A DNA stretch of 64,000 nucleotides from Rhizobium phaseoli (GTDB lineage: Bacteria > Pseudomonadota > Alphaproteobacteria > Rhizobiales > Rhizobiaceae), in NCBI RefSeq assembly GCF_010668805.1, contig NZ_WUFT01000001.1:62001-126000 (forward strand), written 5' to 3'. Positions 18,151-27,967 of the stretch are shown in pieces. Numbering within the stretch: position 1 is the first letter of the stretch; every line of letters starts with the position of its first letter. The translations under genes were made by a program, and so were the position numbers. Below the pieces are notes generated by a model. That model did not search any database and was not told the DNA's origin. It was given only the letters and a program-made list of their open reading frames with translations.

Positions 18151-19980
18151 ATGGCTCTGTGGTCGAAGATCGGTGTATCTCTATCGCTTGCGGGGGCCTT
18201 GGCGCCCATGACGGCAACGGGTCAGGACCAGCCCTTTCAGATCGGCAGCTCCGTCATCAGCGAGATGAAGTACAAGCCGGGCTTTGCGCGTTTCGACTAT
18301 GTCAATCCTGATGCACCGAAAGGCGGAGATCTGCGTCTTTCAGCAAGCGGTGCCTTCGACACCTTCAACCCTCTGCTGGCAAAAGGCCAAACAGCGATAG
18401 GTCTGTCGCTCGTCTACGACACGTTGATGAAGCCGGCCGATGACGAACTCCTGGTCTCCTACGGTCTGCTTGCCGAGGGGCTGTCCTATCCCGCTGACGT
18501 CTCCAGCGCGACCTTTCGCCTGCGCAAGGAAGCGAAATGGGCAGATGGTCAGCCGGTAACGCCCGAAGACGTCATCTTCAGCCTGGACAATACCAAGGAA
18601 TTGAACCCCCTCGCCGGTAACTATTACCATCACGTCGTCAAGGCGGAAAAGACCGGCGACCGGGACGTCACCTTCACCTTCGACGAGAAGAATAACCGCG
18701 AACTGCCAAACATTCTTGGCCAGTTGATGATCGTGCCGAAACATTGGTGGGAAGCGGCCGGACCGGATGGCAAGCCGCGCGACATTACCAAGACGACGCT
18801 GGAGCCGGTGATGGGTTCCGGGCCTTACAAGATTGCTTCCTTCTCGCCCGGCGCAACGATCCGTTATGAACTGCGTGACGACTATTGGGGCAAGGATCTC
18901 AATGTGAATGTCGGCCAGAACAATTTCCGCAAGGTCATCTACACCTATTTCGGCGATCGGGATGTGGAGTTCGAAGCCTTTCGCGCCGGCAATAGCGACT
19001 ATTGGCAGGAGACTACGGCTGCCCGCTGGGCGACGGGATATGATTTTCCTGCAGTGAAGGAAGGACGCGTCAAAAAAGAGGAGGTTGCAAATCCGCTACG
19101 CTCCACCGGCATCCTGCAGGCGCTCGTGCCCAACATGCGGCGCGACCTCTTCAAGGACGAGCGGGTCCGCGAGGCGCTGAACTACGGCCTCGATTTCGAG
19201 GAGCTGAACCGCACCGTTGCCTTTAACAGTTATAAGCGCATCGACAGCTATTTCTGGAACACCGAGCTTGCTTCCTCCGGTCTGCCGCAGGGGCGTGAGC
19301 TCGAATTATTGCAAGGCCTGAAAGACAAGATTCCGCCGGAGGTCTTCACAACGCCGTACACCAATCCCGTTGGCGGCGATCCGCAGAAGAGCCGCGACAA
19401 CCTCCGCAAGGCGATTGCCCTTCTGAAAGAAGCCGGTTGGGAGCTGAAGGGCAACCGCATGGTCAATACCAAGACCGGCCAGCCGATGAGTTTCGAGATA
19501 TTGTTGTCGAGCCCCATGTTGGAGCGCTGGGCGGTGCCCTATGCCAGCAATCTCAAGAAAATCGGCATCGATGCGCGGGTACGTACGGTCGACGCTTCGC
19601 AAGCCGTCAACCGCGAACGCAGCTTTGACTACGATATGATCTGGAATGTCTGGGCGGAGACGATGAATCCGGGCAACGAGCAAGCCGACTATTGGGGATC
19701 CGGCTCGGTCAACCAGCAGGGTTCTCGCAACTACGCGGGCATTGCCAACCCGGCCGTCGATGAACTCATTCGCATGATTATCTTCGCGCCGAACCGCGAC
19801 GAACAGGTCGCTGCGATCAAGGCCATGGATCGCGTCTTGCTTGCAAATCACTACGTCATCCCGCTGTTTTACCGTGATACCTACAACATCGCCTATTGGA
19901 ACACCGTCACGCATCCGGCCGAGTTTCCGGCCTACAGCCTTGGTTTCCCCGATGCCTGGTGGTCGACCTCGGCAAAATGA
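18151..19980 (+). CDS. yejA: YejA, peptide ABC transporter substrate-binding protein
   Basis: Family 5 solute-binding protein, 609 residues, with a signal peptide at about 1-24 ending in TATG. The family segment FDYVNPDAPKGGDLRL follows near 48-63, then FDTFNPLLAKG. AAGGGAAAG lies before the ATG. It leads yejABEF, whose E. coli members import microcin C and other peptides; in Sinorhizobium the system is linked to tolerance of plant antimicrobial peptides (established for relatives, not shown here). The 150 nt before yejB may separate their levels of expression. Confidence 0.93.
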   Translation: MALWSKIGVSLSLAGALAPMTATGQDQPFQIGSSVISEMKYKPGFARFDYVNPDAPKGGDLRLSASGAFDTFNPLLAKGQTAIGLSLVYDTLMKPADDELLVSYGLLAEGLSYPADVSSATFRLRKEAKWADGQPVTPEDVIFSLDNTKELNPLAGNYYHHVVKAEKTGDRDVTFTFDEKNNRELPNILGQLMIVPKHWWEAAGPDGKPRDITKTTLEPVMGSGPYKIASFSPGATIRYELRDDYWGKDLNVNVGQNNFRKVIYTYFGDRDVEFEAFRAGNSDYWQETTAARWATGYDFPAVKEGRVKKEEVANPLRSTGILQALVPNMRRDLFKDERVREALNYGLDFEELNRTVAFNSYKRIDSYFWNTELASSGLPQGRELELLQGLKDKIPPEVFTTPYTNPVGGDPQKSRDNLRKAIALLKEAGWELKGNRMVNTKTGQPMSFEILLSSPMLERWAVPYASNLKKIGIDARVRTVDASQAVNRERSFDYDMIWNVWAETMNPGNEQADYWGSGSVNQQGSRNYAGIANPAVDELIRMIIFAPNRDEQVAAIKAMDRVLLANHYVIPLFYRDTYNIAYWNTVTHPAEFPAYSLGFPDAWWSTSAK

Positions 19981-20130
19981 GCGGGCTTGCAATAGAGGGG
20001 TCCTGGGCTCCAAATGGCACGAGCGAATCACGACACGCCGGCAGGGCCGGCAAGGGAAGGCTGACGGATTGAGCGGCATTGGACTGGACGGCGGGCAGAC
20101 AGAAAAAACATTCCCGGAGGCTGAAGGCTG

Positions 20131-21219
20131 ATGGGCGCCTATATCTTTCGCCGCCTGCTTTTGATGATCCCGACCATCATCGGCATCATGGCGATTTCCT
20201 TCACCGTCATTCAGTTCGCCCCCGGCGGTCCCGTCGAGCAGGTGATCGCCCAATTGACCGGTCAGGCCGACAGTGCCGATCAGCGCCTGTCCGGCGGTGG
20301 CGATCTTCTCGGCGGTGGCGGCAATGACGAAGGCTCTAAATATCGCGGCGCCCAGGGCCTCGATCCGGAACTGATCGCCAAGCTCGAAAAGCAGTTCGGC
20401 TTCGACAAGCCGCCGCTGACGCGGTTTGGCGAAATGATGTGGAATTACATCCGCTTCGATTTCGGCGAGAGCTTCTTCCGCAATACCTCGGTGCTCGAAC
20501 TCGTCAAGGAGAAGCTGCCGGTGTCGATCTCGCTCGGCATCTGGATCCTGATCTTCTCCTACGCCATCTCCATTCCGCTCGGCATCCGCAAGGCGGTCAA
20601 GGATGGATCGACCTTCGATGTCTGGACGTCGGGCATCATCGTCGTCGGTTACGCGGTGCCGAGTTTCCTCTTCGGCATTCTGCTGATCGTGCTTTTTGCC
20701 GGCGGCTCCTTCTACGACTGGTTTCCGCTGCGCGGCCTGATCTCCGATAATTTCGACCAATTGGCCTGGTGGCAGAAGCCGCTCGACTATTTCTGGCACC
20801 TCACCTTGCCGCTGATCTCGCTTTCGCTATCGGCCTTTGCGACGACGACGCTATTGACCAAGAACTCGTTCATCGAGGAGATCAAGAAGCAATATGTCGT
20901 CACCGCCCGCGCCAAGGGCCTCAACCAGCGGCAGGTGCTCTACGGCCATGTCTTCCGCAATGCCATGCTGATCATCATCGCAGGGTTTCCCGGCGCCTTC
21001 ATCTCGGCTTTCTTCACCGGCTCGCTGTTGATCGAGAACATCTTCTCGCTGGATGGCCTCGGCCGTCTCGGCTATCTCTCGGTCATCAACCGGGATTACC
21101 CGATCGTCTTCGCCACGCTCTACATCTTCTCGCTGCTCGGCCTCGCGGTCAGCCTGGTTTCCGACCTGATCTACACCTGGATCGATCCGCGCATCGATTT
21201 CGAGCGGAGGGATGTCTGA
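20131..21219 (+). CDS. yejB: YejB, peptide ABC transporter permease
   Basis: Binding-protein-dependent permease, 362 residues, about six membrane helices. It opens with MGAYIFRRLLLMIPTIIGIM, the DppB-type N-terminus. A Gly-rich low-complexity stretch (SGGGDLLGGGGND, about 52-64) lies in the periplasmic loop before QGLDPELIAKLEKQFGFD, longer than in standard DppB and typical of YejB. The EAA loop is near ARAKGLNQRQVLYGHVFRNA. GGAGG precedes the ATG and the stop overlaps yejE by one base. Confidence 0.93.
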   Translation: MGAYIFRRLLLMIPTIIGIMAISFTVIQFAPGGPVEQVIAQLTGQADSADQRLSGGGDLLGGGGNDEGSKYRGAQGLDPELIAKLEKQFGFDKPPLTRFGEMMWNYIRFDFGESFFRNTSVLELVKEKLPVSISLGIWILIFSYAISIPLGIRKAVKDGSTFDVWTSGIIVVGYAVPSFLFGILLIVLFAGGSFYDWFPLRGLISDNFDQLAWWQKPLDYFWHLTLPLISLSLSAFATTTLLTKNSFIEEIKKQYVVTARAKGLNQRQVLYGHVFRNAMLIIIAGFPGAFISAFFTGSLLIENIFSLDGLGRLGYLSVINRDYPIVFATLYIFSLLGLAVSLVSDLIYTWIDPRIDFERRDV

Positions 21220-22367
21220 TGGACGCCGCCGCAAATACTGCTGTTGCAGCACCCGTGAAGCCGCCGCGCAAGGGCCTGCTGTCACCGACCAACATCCGCC
21301 GCTGGCAGAATTTCCGGGCGAATGGCCGCGGTTACTGGGCGCTGTGGCTGTTTCTGCTGCTGTTCGTCCTCAGCCTGTTTGCCGAGTTCCTCGCCAACGA
21401 CCGGCCGATCATCGCCTCCTACAAGGGCGAAATCCTCTTGCCGGTTCTCATCGACTATCCCGAGGAGAAGTTCGGCGGCTTTCTCGCCGAAACCGACTAC
21501 CGTTCCTCGGTGATAGCGGATGAGATCAATGCCAATGGCTGGATGATCTGGCCGCCGATCCGCTATTCCTACCGCTCGGTCAACTCAAACATTCCGCATT
21601 CGGCGCCGACTGCCCCCTTCTGGCTGATGACCAAAGAGGAACGCTGCGCCGGTTATCCTGAAGGCGTGAACGATCCGGATTGCACGCTGGGCAATCTCAA
21701 CTGGCTCGGCACCGACGACCAGGCCCGCGACGTGCTGGCGCGCGTCATCTACGGTTTCCGCATATCGGTGCTCTTCGGCCTGGTGCTGACCATCTGCTCG
21801 GCGATCATCGGCGTGACCGCCGGTGCGGTGCAGGGCTATTTCGGCGGCTGGACCGATCTGCTGTTGCAGCGTTTCATCGAAATCTGGTCGTCGATGCCGG
21901 TGCTTTATATCCTGCTCATCATCGCGGCCCTGCTGCCGCCAGGCTTCTTCGTGCTGCTCGGCATCATGCTGCTCTTTTCCTGGGTCGGCTTTGTCGGCAT
22001 CGTGCGCGCAGAATTCCTGCGTGCCCGCAATTTCGAATATGTCCGCGCCGCCCGCGCACTCGGCGTCAACAACCGCACCATCATGTGGCGCCACCTGCTG
22101 CCGAATGCCATGGTCGCGACGCTGACCTTCCTGCCCTTCATCCTCTCAGGCTCGATCACGACGCTGACCTCGCTGGATTTCCTCGGCTTCGGCATGCCGC
22201 CGGGCTCTCCTTCGCTCGGTGAAATGATCGCCCAGGGCAAAAGCAACCTGCAGGCGCCATGGCTCGGGCTGACGGCCTTCTTCGCCATGTCGATCATGCT
22301 GTCCCTGCTGATCTTCATCGGCGAAGCCGTGCGCGATGCCTTCGACCCGAGGAAGACATTTCGATGA
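21219..22367 (+). CDS. yejE: YejE, peptide ABC transporter permease
   Basis: Second permease, 382 residues from the ATG at 21219 that shares a base with the yejB stop (TGATG). After one helix near 40-60 there is a periplasmic segment of about 120 residues (typical of YejE), then the DppC-like domain with the EAA loop RAARALGVNNRTIMWRHLLP and closing motif SLDFLGFGMPPGSPSLGE. A longer frame from 20769 is a shadow over yejB. It overlaps yejF by ATGA. Confidence 0.94.
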   Translation: MDAAANTAVAAPVKPPRKGLLSPTNIRRWQNFRANGRGYWALWLFLLLFVLSLFAEFLANDRPIIASYKGEILLPVLIDYPEEKFGGFLAETDYRSSVIADEINANGWMIWPPIRYSYRSVNSNIPHSAPTAPFWLMTKEERCAGYPEGVNDPDCTLGNLNWLGTDDQARDVLARVIYGFRISVLFGLVLTICSAIIGVTAGAVQGYFGGWTDLLLQRFIEIWSSMPVLYILLIIAALLPPGFFVLLGIMLLFSWVGFVGIVRAEFLRARNFEYVRAARALGVNNRTIMWRHLLPNAMVATLTFLPFILSGSITTLTSLDFLGFGMPPGSPSLGEMIAQGKSNLQAPWLGLTAFFAMSIMLSLLIFIGEAVRDAFDPRKTFR

Positions 22368-24001
22368 GTGACATGACAGAACCGCTCCTTTCCGTCCGCG
22401 ATCTCTCGGTTGCCTTTCATCAGGGCGGCGAGACCTCGCTCGCCGTCGATCACATCTCCTTCGATATCGCCAAGGGTGAGGTCGTGGCGCTGGTCGGCGA
22501 ATCCGGCTCCGGCAAGTCGGTCTCGGCCAACTCGATCCTGCGGCTTTTGCCTTATCCCTCGGCGAGCCATCCCTCCGGCGAAATCCTGTTCAAGGGCAAG
22601 GACCTTCTGAAGGCCTCGGAACGGGCGTTGCGCGAGGTGCGCGGCAACGACATCACCATGATCTTCCAGGAGCCGATGACCTCGCTCAATCCGCTTCATT
22701 CGATCGAGAAGCAGATCGCTGAGATCCTGGCGCTGCACCAGGGGCTCACCGGCCAGCCGGCGCGCCAGCGCATATTGGAATTGTTGAACCAGGTCGGCAT
22801 CCGCGAGCCGGAGAAGCGATTGAAGGCCTATCCGCACGAGCTCTCCGGCGGCCAGCGCCAGCGCGTCATGATCGCCATGGCGCTCGCCAACCGGCCGGAA
22901 TTGCTGATCGCCGACGAGCCGACCACGGCGCTTGACGTGACCGTGCAGGCGCAGATCCTCGAGCTGTTGCGGCAGTTGAAGGCCGTGCACGGCATGTCGA
23001 TGCTGTTCATCACCCATGACCTCGGCATCGTCCGCAAATTCGCCGATCGCGTCTGCGTCATGACCAAGGGCAAGATCGTCGAAACCGGAACGGTGGAGGA
23101 GGTCTTCGCCAATCCGAAACACGAATACACCCGCCATCTTCTCGCCTCCGAACCGCGCGGCGAGCCGCCGTTTGCCGATCCGTCAAAACCGATGGTGATG
23201 GAAGGTTCCGACATTCGCGTCTGGTTCCCGATCAAGGCGGGGCTGATGCGCCGCGTCGTCGATCACGTCAAGGCGGTCGACGGCATCGATCTTTCGCTGC
23301 GTGCCGGGCAGACGCTCGGCGTCGTCGGCGAATCCGGTTCCGGCAAGACCACGCTTGGCCTGGCGCTCACCCGGCTGATTTCCTCGCAAGGGCGGATTTC
23401 CTTCGTCGGCAAGGATATAGCCGGCTATTCGTTCAGCGAGATGCGGCCGCTGCGCAACCAGCTGCAGGTGGTCTTCCAGGATCCCTACGGGTCGCTCAGC
23501 CCGCGCATGTCGGTCGGCGATATCGTTGCCGAAGGGCTGAAGGTGCATGAGCGCTCGTTGACAGCGGAAGAGCGCGACCAGCGCGTCTGCTGGGCGCTGG
23601 AGGAGGTCGGCCTCGATCCCCTGACCCGCTGGCGTTATCCGCACGAATTCTCCGGCGGTCAGCGCCAGCGCATCGCCATTGCCCGGGCGATGGTGCTGAA
23701 ACCGCGCTTCGTCATGCTCGACGAGCCGACCTCCGCGCTCGACATGAGCGTGCAGGCTCAGGTGGTCGATCTCCTGCGCGATCTGCAGAAGAAGCACGAT
23801 CTCGCCTATCTCTTCATCAGCCACGACCTGAAGGTGGTGAAGGCGCTCGCCAACGACGTCATCGTCATGCGCTTCGGCAAGGTGGTCGAGCAGGGCCCGT
23901 CATCGGAAATCTTCCGCGCGCCGAAGGACGAATACACCAGGGCGCTGATGGCCGCCGCCTTCAACATCGAGGCGGTGTCGACCCCCGCCGTGCAGCAGTA
24001 A
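22364..24001 (+). CDS. yejF: YejF, peptide ABC transporter ATP-binding protein (two fused ATPase domains)
   Basis: 545 residues with two complete ATPase domains. The first has Walker [11 protein letters not shown] near 45 and [15 protein letters not shown]; the second has [12 protein letters not shown] near 325 and [15 protein letters not shown], each with a DEPT Walker B. It powers YejBE. The ATG at 22364 overlaps the yejE stop by 4 nt. Confidence 0.95.
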   Translation: MSDMTEPLLSVRDLSVAFHQGGETSLAVDHISFDIAKGEVVALVGESGSGKSVSANSILRLLPYPSASHPSGEILFKGKDLLKASERALREVRGNDITMIFQEPMTSLNPLHSIEKQIAEILALHQGLTGQPARQRILELLNQVGIREPEKRLKAYPHELSGGQRQRVMIAMALANRPELLIADEPTTALDVTVQAQILELLRQLKAVHGMSMLFITHDLGIVRKFADRVCVMTKGKIVETGTVEEVFANPKHEYTRHLLASEPRGEPPFADPSKPMVMEGSDIRVWFPIKAGLMRRVVDHVKAVDGIDLSLRAGQTLGVVGESGSGKTTLGLALTRLISSQGRISFVGKDIAGYSFSEMRPLRNQLQVVFQDPYGSLSPRMSVGDIVAEGLKVHERSLTAEERDQRVCWALEEVGLDPLTRWRYPHEFSGGQRQRIAIARAMVLKPRFVMLDEPTSALDMSVQAQVVDLLRDLQKKHDLAYLFISHDLKVVKALANDVIVMRFGKVVEQGPSSEIFRAPKDEYTRALMAAAFNIEAVSTPAVQQ

Positions 24002-24003
24002 AG

Positions 24004-24966
24004 ATGATCATGCCGACACCTCCCGTTCTCGTCGATATCAAGTTCAATGCCGAAGGCGTCGCCCGCGTGTTGAAGACGGCCTTTTCCGATCGCGGCAGCA
24101 TCAATCTTGCTGATCCCGCCGATCGGAAGCGTGATCTCCGCGAGGCCGAGTATGCGCTTCTCTGGAAGCCGGATGCCGACCTTTTCGCGCGGGCGCCGAA
24201 CCTCAAGGTGATCTTCTCCGGCGGCGCCGGCGTCGACCATATCATCGGCATGAACGGCCTGCCCGAGATCCCGATCGTCCGTTTCGTCGACCGCAGCCTG
24301 ACGACCCGCATGAGCGAATGGGTGGTCATGCAATGCCTGATGCATCTGCGTGCCCAATATTCCCATGATATCCATCAGCGGCGGCGCCAATGGGCCAAGC
24401 TGATCGCGCCGGAGGCAGCGGAGGTGACGGTCGGCGTCATGGGCCTCGGCATTCTCGGCTTGGATGCGGTCGCCAAGCTGAAGGTGATGGGATTTAACGT
24501 CATCGGCTGGTCGCGCACCCGCAAGGAGATCGACGGCGTCGAAACCTTCGATGCCGGCGCGTTGGACGGCTTCCTGGCAAGCACCGACATCCTGGTCGGC
24601 CTCCTGCCGCTAACCCCTGAGACGACAGGCTTCTATGATAGCGGGCTATTTAAGAAGCTGCGTCGCAACGGCGCGCTCGGGCGCCCGGTCTTCATCAATG
24701 CCGGCCGCGGCAAGAGCCAGGTCGAAGCCGATATCGTTTCTTCAATCCGCGACGGCACCCTCGGCGGTGCTTCCCTGGACGTGTTCGAGGTGGAGCCGCT
24801 TGGGCTCGACAACCCGTTGTGGGAACTGGAGAACGTCTTCATCACGCCGCACGACGCGGCGGTCTCCGAAGAAAACGCGCTGTTCCGCCATGTCGAGACG
24901 CAGATCGCCCGTTTCGAGCGTGGCGAGCCGCTGCAATTCCTGGTTGACCGCGCCGTCGGCTATTAG
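24004..24966 (+). CDS. D-isomer-specific 2-hydroxyacid dehydrogenase (GhrA-like glyoxylate/hydroxypyruvate reductase)
   Basis: 320 residues. NAD(P)-binding loop MGLGILGLDAVAKLK near 141-155, catalytic Arg region INAGRGKSQVEAD near 235-247, Glu in VFEVEPLG near 263 and catalytic His in ITPHDAAVS near 284. This layout matches the GhrA branch that reduces glyoxylate or hydroxypyruvate; exact substrate and cofactor preference are not certain. It starts 2 nt after the yejF stop, so it is co-transcribed with the transporter, although no functional link is obvious. Confidence 0.88.
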   Translation: MIMPTPPVLVDIKFNAEGVARVLKTAFSDRGSINLADPADRKRDLREAEYALLWKPDADLFARAPNLKVIFSGGAGVDHIIGMNGLPEIPIVRFVDRSLTTRMSEWVVMQCLMHLRAQYSHDIHQRRRQWAKLIAPEAAEVTVGVMGLGILGLDAVAKLKVMGFNVIGWSRTRKEIDGVETFDAGALDGFLASTDILVGLLPLTPETTGFYDSGLFKKLRRNGALGRPVFINAGRGKSQVEADIVSSIRDGTLGGASLDVFEVEPLGLDNPLWELENVFITPHDAAVSEENALFRHVETQIARFERGEPLQFLVDRAVGY

Positions 24967-25050
24967 GCGTCGGGAACCTTCCAGACAGCCACCCGTTTCC
25001 CTGTGGAATTCTCGGGCCGGATCGGCCCGTCAAGACAGCGGAAGGAGACG

Positions 25051-25416
25051 ATGATGGCGCATCAGACGGAAACACGCTGGGAAAAGTCTGACGGCAAGCT
25101 TCATAAGGAAGAGCAGATCCCGCCGGTGAAGGCGAGGCAGGGGCGTACGGGTTATCGCATCCTGCTGGTGCTGCTCGCCGCGCTGGTGCTGGCTTTCGTG
25201 GTCTGGATCCCGGTCGAGATCTGGGGCAAGCGCGAAGCAAACGAGGTGGCGCCCCAGCAGCCCGGCCAGCAGCTGCAGTCGCAGCAGCCTGATACGACAT
25301 CTGCGCCGACGCTGCAAAAAGGCACGGCAGTTCCGACCGAGACTCAAAACACGACGCCGGCCGCCCCGGGTGTCACGCCTGCAGCACCGGCCCAACCCGC
25401 AGCGCCGGCCCAATAA
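25051..25416 (+). CDS. Small single-span membrane protein with a Pro/Gln/Ala-rich tail
   Basis: 121 residues with no function I recognise. A charged N-terminus (about 1-34) is followed by one membrane helix (ILLVLLAALVLAFVVWIPV, about 35-57) and a low-complexity Gln/Pro/Thr/Ala tail. The ATGATG at 25051 follows GGAAGGAGACG, which decides the start over an in-frame ATG at 25003. It lies 84 nt after the dehydrogenase and is closed by a terminator, so it may be the last gene of that transcript. Confidence 0.7.
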   Translation: MMAHQTETRWEKSDGKLHKEEQIPPVKARQGRTGYRILLVLLAALVLAFVVWIPVEIWGKREANEVAPQQPGQQLQSQQPDTTSAPTLQKGTAVPTETQNTTPAAPGVTPAAPAQPAAPAQ

Positions 25417-25435
25417 GCATTCGTAAATGACCTCT

Positions 25436-25468
25436 TGCATCCCGCCGCCATGCGCGCTGCGGGATGCA
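25436..25468 (+). terminator. Intrinsic terminator after the small membrane-protein gene
   Basis: 10-bp perfect stem (TGCATCCCGC / GCGGGATGCA) with a 13-nt loop, followed by TGTTGTTTTATC. Confidence 0.8.
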
Positions 25469-25602
25469 TGTTGTTTTATCTGGACTTTGTCTGTCGATTT
25501 TTCGATAAGAAGGCGCACGAGCCGGTTCGTGCGCCGGCCCGGACTTGGCAATAGTCGGGAATTTGGCAGCACCTGACCGGAGTGGACAGGGGCAGGAATT
25601 TT

Positions 25603-26907
25603 ATGGCCAGGACCGATATTGCAAGACGCGTCTACAATCACGCCTGGAAACTCGATCCGATCGTTCGCAGCCTGATCGATACCGACTTCTATAAGCTTCT
25701 GATGCTGCAGATGATCTGGAAGCTTTATCCCGACGTGAACGCGTCTTTTACCCTTATCAATCGCACCAAGCGCGTGCGCCTTGCCGATGAGATCGACGAA
25801 GGCGAATTGCGCGAACAGCTCGATCATGCCCGCACGCTGAAACTCGCCAAGAAGGAGATGATCTGGCTGGCGGGTAACAGTTTCTATGGCCGCGCCCAGA
25901 TCTTCGAGCCGGAATTCCTCGCCTGGCTTTCCAACTTCCAGCTCCCCGAATACGAGCTGTCGAAGAAGGACGGGCAATATGTGCTGGATTTCCACGGGGC
26001 CTGGAAGGAAACTACCATGTGGGAGATCCCGGCGCTTGCTATCGTCAACGAGCTGCGGTCGCGCTCGGCGATGAGGGCGCTCGGTCCCTTCACCCTCGAT
26101 GTGCTCTATGCCCGCGCCAAGGCGAAGATGTGGTCGAAGGTAGAACGGCTGAAGGAATTGCCGGGCTTGCGCATTTCCGATTTCGGCACTCGCCGCCGTC
26201 ACAGTTTCCTCTGGCAGCGCTGGTGCGTCGAGGCGCTGAAGGAAGGCATCGGCCCCGCCTTTACCGGCACCAGCAACGTCTTGCTGGCGATGGATTCCGA
26301 TCTCGAAGCGGTCGGCACCAATGCCCACGAATTGCCGATGGTGGCTGCCGCCCTTGCGCAAACCGACGAGCAGCTGCGCAACGCCCCCTACAAGATCCTG
26401 CGTGACTGGAACAAGCTCTATGGCGGCAATCTTCTGATCGTCCTGCCGGATGCTTTCGGGACGGCTGCTTTCCTGCGCGACGCGCCGGAATGGGTCGCCG
26501 ACTGGACCGGCTTCCGCCCCGACAGCGCGCCGCCGATCGAAGGCGGTGAAAAAATTATCGACTGGTGGAAGAAGATGGGCCGCGATCCGCGCCAGAAGCT
26601 GCTGATCTTCTCGGATGGTCTCGATGTCGACGCCATCATCGATACCTACCGGCATTTCGAAGGCCGCGTGCGCATGAGCTTCGGCTGGGGCACGAACCTG
26701 ACCAACGATTTTTCCGGTTGTGCGCCGATCGAAATATCCGGCCTCAACCCAATCTCGGTCGTCTGCAAGGTCAGCGACGCCAACGGCCGTCCGGCGGTAA
26801 AACTCTCCGACAATCCGCAGAAGGCGACGGGCGATCCGGCAGAGGTCGAGCGCTACCTGAAATTCTTCGGCGCCGAGGACAGGATCGATCAGACCGTTCT
26901 GGTGTAG
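25603..26907 (+). CDS. pncB: PncB, nicotinate phosphoribosyltransferase
   Basis: First step of NAD salvage: nicotinate, PRPP and ATP give nicotinate mononucleotide. 434 residues, the standard length. [13 protein letters not shown] near 23-35 is the family N-terminal signature, [13 protein letters not shown] near 196-208 holds the phosphorylated His loop, and [10 protein letters not shown] and [11 protein letters not shown] follow. The ATG at 25603 has AGGAA upstream; a GTG-type start seven residues earlier is less likely. Its 3' end overlaps a small opposing gene by 19 nt. Confidence 0.96.
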   Translation: MARTDIARRVYNHAWKLDPIVRSLIDTDFYKLLMLQMIWKLYPDVNASFTLINRTKRVRLADEIDEGELREQLDHARTLKLAKKEMIWLAGNSFYGRAQIFEPEFLAWLSNFQLPEYELSKKDGQYVLDFHGAWKETTMWEIPALAIVNELRSRSAMRALGPFTLDVLYARAKAKMWSKVERLKELPGLRISDFGTRRRHSFLWQRWCVEALKEGIGPAFTGTSNVLLAMDSDLEAVGTNAHELPMVAAALAQTDEQLRNAPYKILRDWNKLYGGNLLIVLPDAFGTAAFLRDAPEWVADWTGFRPDSAPPIEGGEKIIDWWKKMGRDPRQKLLIFSDGLDVDAIIDTYRHFEGRVRMSFGWGTNLTNDFSGCAPIEISGLNPISVVCKVSDANGRPAVKLSDNPQKATGDPAEVERYLKFFGAEDRIDQTVLV

Positions 26908-27131
26908 GCGAGCGACAATGCGCCGCCATCCCGTGGCGCATTGTATTGCCCCGCCATCGCATCCTCGATCGACCAGCCGAAGCGCCAGGCGTCGAACATC
27001 GAGTACCATTCCTGGAAATCGGTGATTGGAAGAATATCCGGCTTCGACATCGGATTGTCGGCCAGGCTGCGGCCACGCGCACGGTCTCTTACGCCACGCT
27101 CCTGCATCTCAAGCAGAGTCTCGAACATCAT
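26889..27131 (-). CDS. Small protein, possibly of the ribosome modulation factor/CrpP-like type
   Basis: 80 residues (79 if the second ATG at 27128, better spaced from GGGGG, is used). A basic segment [13 protein letters not shown] is followed by [14 protein letters not shown]; an Arg/Gly-rich helix, an NP or CP step and a Trp-x2-Gly-Trp motif resemble RMF/CrpP-like small proteins. That resemblance is by eye only. The gene converges on pncB and its last codons overlap the pncB 3' end on the other strand. It could instead be an unrelated conserved hypothetical. Confidence 0.5.
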   Translation of the reverse strand: MMFETLLEMQERGVRDRARGRSLADNPMSKPDILPITDFQEWYSMFDAWRFGWSIEDAMAGQYNAPRDGGALSLAYTRTV

Positions 27132-27492
27132 TACCCCCGTCCAATTCGAAGGCTTTATGCAATCATCCTAATAAAGCATTGTCGAGTCCGGATTCGACAA
27201 TTGGGGTTTTTCACAGGATTAGCCCCAAATCGCTAGTTTTCCACGATCCCCGGCGGAATCCCGTCAGGATTATCCGACCGCGTTCACGGCTAGCATGACG
27301 GGGAGGCCCGGCTTCCTGGCTGGGGTCCGCCACCGAGCCTCCCGGCTGACCGAATCTCGAAAATCGGCAGCATCGACAGATGCCGCTTTCCACTCGGGCC
27401 GATCCAATCATGATGATCGGCAGAGTTGACCAACGGTTACTATCCACCGATGTCGTCTCAATTCGAGGCGACCCAGTCGCTCTCTCAGGCTT
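27132..27492. other. Intergenic region between two small minus-strand genes
   Basis: 361 nt. Short reading frames here lack ribosome-binding sites and family likeness. A 7-bp inverted repeat TTGTCGA-N8-TCGACAA lies at 27179-27200, just upstream of the RMF-like gene and within an AT-rich promoter-like stretch. It could be an operator or, on the plus strand, a weak hairpin followed by GGGGTTTTT. Otherwise I see nothing definite. Confidence 0.4.
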
Positions 27493-27702
27493 TCAGGCCG
27501 CCAACCTGCGAAACCGGGTTCTGATCCGGTCGAGGTAATAATGGCCGGGAGATGGCGCCACCGTCATCGCATGAGCTTCCGAGGAGGGAACGCCACCGAA
27601 CAGACGCTCCTCGCCATTCTTGAAACAAATCCTCAGCCGTCCGTCGTCCTGGCTGAAATAGACCGATTTGATGATCTTCGACTTTACCGAAAGTTCTTCC
27701 AC
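27493..27702 (-). CDS. KTSC-domain protein
   Basis: 69 residues making up one KTSC domain: strand pattern SKIIKSVYFSQDDGRLRICF, the FGGVPSSEAHAM turn, then SPGHYYLDRIRTRF, matching the usual V-Y-x4-L-x-I-x-F ... GVP ... A-x-S-x-G-x-Y-F pattern. KTSC proteins are small and mostly of unknown function; some occur fused to lysyl-tRNA synthetase or in phages. The start is GTG at 27702 with CGGAGAT upstream. It sits alone beside an AT-rich islet. Confidence 0.8.
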   Translation of the reverse strand: MEELSVKSKIIKSVYFSQDDGRLRICFKNGEERLFGGVPSSEAHAMTVAPSPGHYYLDRIRTRFRRLAA

Positions 27703-27967
27703 CTGTTTAATCTCCGTTTTTTAGTTTGGCAGAAAGATAAACCCAAACGTGCAAAGACGCGGTGAAGCGGCATGGTAAAAAATCAGGAATCTTGCCCAGG
27801 TTGTCGGGGCGTCAATCGGATACCGTCGCCACACCTCGATACGGCCGATTGATGGCTTCTGCAGGGTTTCGGTACTGGAACTTGCTGAAAAGAAAGATCG
27901 ACGTTTGACAGCACCATGTTTTGATGACGATATCTTCCATCCAGAGGCGAGGGATGGCAGAGGTGCA

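Noticed and set aside
25030..27009. 659-residue minus-strand frame opposite pncB
   Set aside because: Antisense shadow of pncB and of the small membrane-protein gene; no family likeness.
27211..27447. 78-residue minus-strand frame between the two small genes
   Set aside because: No ribosome-binding site, mixed composition and no motif; treated as intergenic.
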